Below, piece by piece: positions 63,504-64,000 of a DNA stretch of 64,000 nucleotides. Made by a program: the position numbers and the translations under genes. The notes under the pieces were generated by a model. The model did no database searches, was not told the origin of the DNA, and worked only from the letters and a program-made list of their open reading frames with translations. Position 1 is the stretch's first letter; every line of letters begins with the position of its first letter. Source of the stretch: Halolamina pelagica (GTDB taxonomy: Archaea > Halobacteriota > Halobacteria > Halobacteriales > Haloferacaceae); NCBI RefSeq assembly GCF_001307315.1, contig NZ_LGUC01000001.1, positions 558,001-622,000 of the forward strand, written 5' to 3'.

Positions 63504-63751
63504 TTAGCCCAGAGTCGGGGGCTGATGATGAGTTGCTCGCTGACGCTCTCGAGCACGCTCGCCGGGAGATGGATCCGTCCATCCTCCCGTTGATCGATCC
63601 CGAAGATCGCCGACTGCTCGGTGTTCACGACCAGCGTCTCCAGTTCGCCCGTCGCCGGGTCGAGGGTGAGCGTGTGCAGCTCACCGACGTGCTGGCCATC
63701 GGTACTCATCACTGACTTCTCGGAGAGCTCGCTTGCAAGGACGGGGGACAC
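63504..63751 (-). CDS. PRC-barrel domain protein (probable one-base frameshift at the end)
   Basis: 82 residues from GTG 63751 if one base is restored in 63517-63521. The core is a PRC barrel: SPVLASELSEKSVMSTDGQH, VGELHTLTLDPATGELETLV, VNTEQSAIFGIDQREDGRIH, LPASVLESVSEQLIIS. As sequenced, the frame runs on to 63431 into the tRNA-Ser gene with a basic tail (WANRRRRAAAPVDVT), which is unlikely. Restored, it ends SPPTLG. Haloarchaeal single PRC-barrel proteins (for example CdpB-type) associate with division or RNA processing; which group this belongs to is not clear. Confidence 0.72.
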
Positions 63752-63895
63752 GCCCGTCCGTTTCGACCGAGTCCCACTAAAACACCGTGCTCGGCGGTGC
63801 AGACGACCCGCGGTCCGTGCGGCAACGACGGCGAGCGTCACGCTCGCGGTTCACCATCCCTCGGCACTTCTCCCGGACAGCCGGCGTCCCCGCCG

Positions 63896-64000
63896 CTAGA
63901 ACTCCGTCACTTTCGACTGGATCCGGCCGTCGTCGACGGTCTCGTCGTCGGCGACGTAGCGCGCCAACCGGTCCCGGCTCACGTCGTCGTGGCCGTGGAG
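63896..64000 (-). CDS. C-terminal end of an unknown protein
   Basis: 34 codons and a TAG, cut by the window edge: LHGHDDVSRDRLARYVADDE then TVDDGRIQSKVTEF. Too short to recognise. The gene starts outside the window. Confidence 0.5.
   Translation of the reverse strand, partial: LHGHDDVSRDRLARYVADDETVDDGRIQSKVTEF

Noticed and set aside
1..64000. CRISPR arrays, rRNA genes and IS elements
   Set aside because: No regularly spaced direct repeats, no rRNA segments and no transposase (DDE or HUH transposon type) frame were seen; the only recombinases are the two integrases.

Overview
The window comes from a haloarchaeon (class Halobacteria). It is GC-rich, its proteins are acidic, promoters are TATA boxes about 25-30 nt ahead of nearly leaderless genes, and it carries an A-type ATP synthase, thermosome, FtsZ2/CdrS, aIF6, ribosomal L39e/L31e/L18a and Tat lipoproteins. 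Genus cannot be assigned from the sequence alone.

Layout. 1-2390: tail of a membrane wHTH protein, then etfBA. 2651-10735: ATP synthase genes atpHIKECFAB, with no atpD. 10914-15180: 5'-nucleotidase-like enzyme, thermosome, a candidate structured RNA, and a creatininase-family hydrolase. 15453-22222: integrative element 1, inserted in the 3' end of an intron-containing tRNA-Arg(UCU). It carries an integrase behind three coupled zinc-ribbon microproteins, a divergent PhiH1-like repressor with a palindromic operator, an AT-rich PD-(D/E)XK-like gene, and an HUH Rep. 22394-26398: UPF0200/UPF0201 pair, split MgtE pair, MFS transporter, zinc-ribbon protein. 26526-31565: integrative element 2, inserted in the 3' end of ffh (SRP54). 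It supplies a replacement ffh C-terminus and has pushed the original tail 5 kb away. 31485-37732: ffh, a proteasome-like protein, a PQQ-propeller lipoprotein, and the operon rpl39e-rpl31e-eif6-rpl18a-pfdA-ftsY. 37783-43410: ParB-like protein, coiled-coil protein, thrC, cdrL, cdrS-ftsZ2, aIF2 beta. 43528-50756: membrane protein plus NAD-binding protein, a sugar-type ABC transporter operon and an aspartate dehydrogenase-like gene. 50761-57685: type IV pilus-like operon (ATPase, membrane platform, five pilin-like proteins). 57814-63331: alcohol dehydrogenase, FAD oxidoreductase, and a DUF4129/DUF58-type membrane cluster. 63373-64000: tRNA-Ser(CGA), PRC-barrel protein, and a truncated gene.

About 20 otherwise conserved reading frames are broken by a single missing base in a G or C run. 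They include atpB, atpC, atpF, ftsZ2 and aIF2 beta, which a living cell should need intact. This points to homopolymer under-calling in the assembly rather than biology. Such genes are annotated here as whole genes with the break position given.

The most unusual biology is the pair of integrative elements. Element 2 uses the essential SRP54 gene as its attachment site and rebuilds the gene's C-terminus with its own diverged copy. Element 1 combines integrase, coupled zinc ribbons, repressor/operator, HUH Rep and a nuclease-like cargo gene next to a hairpin-rich GC island.
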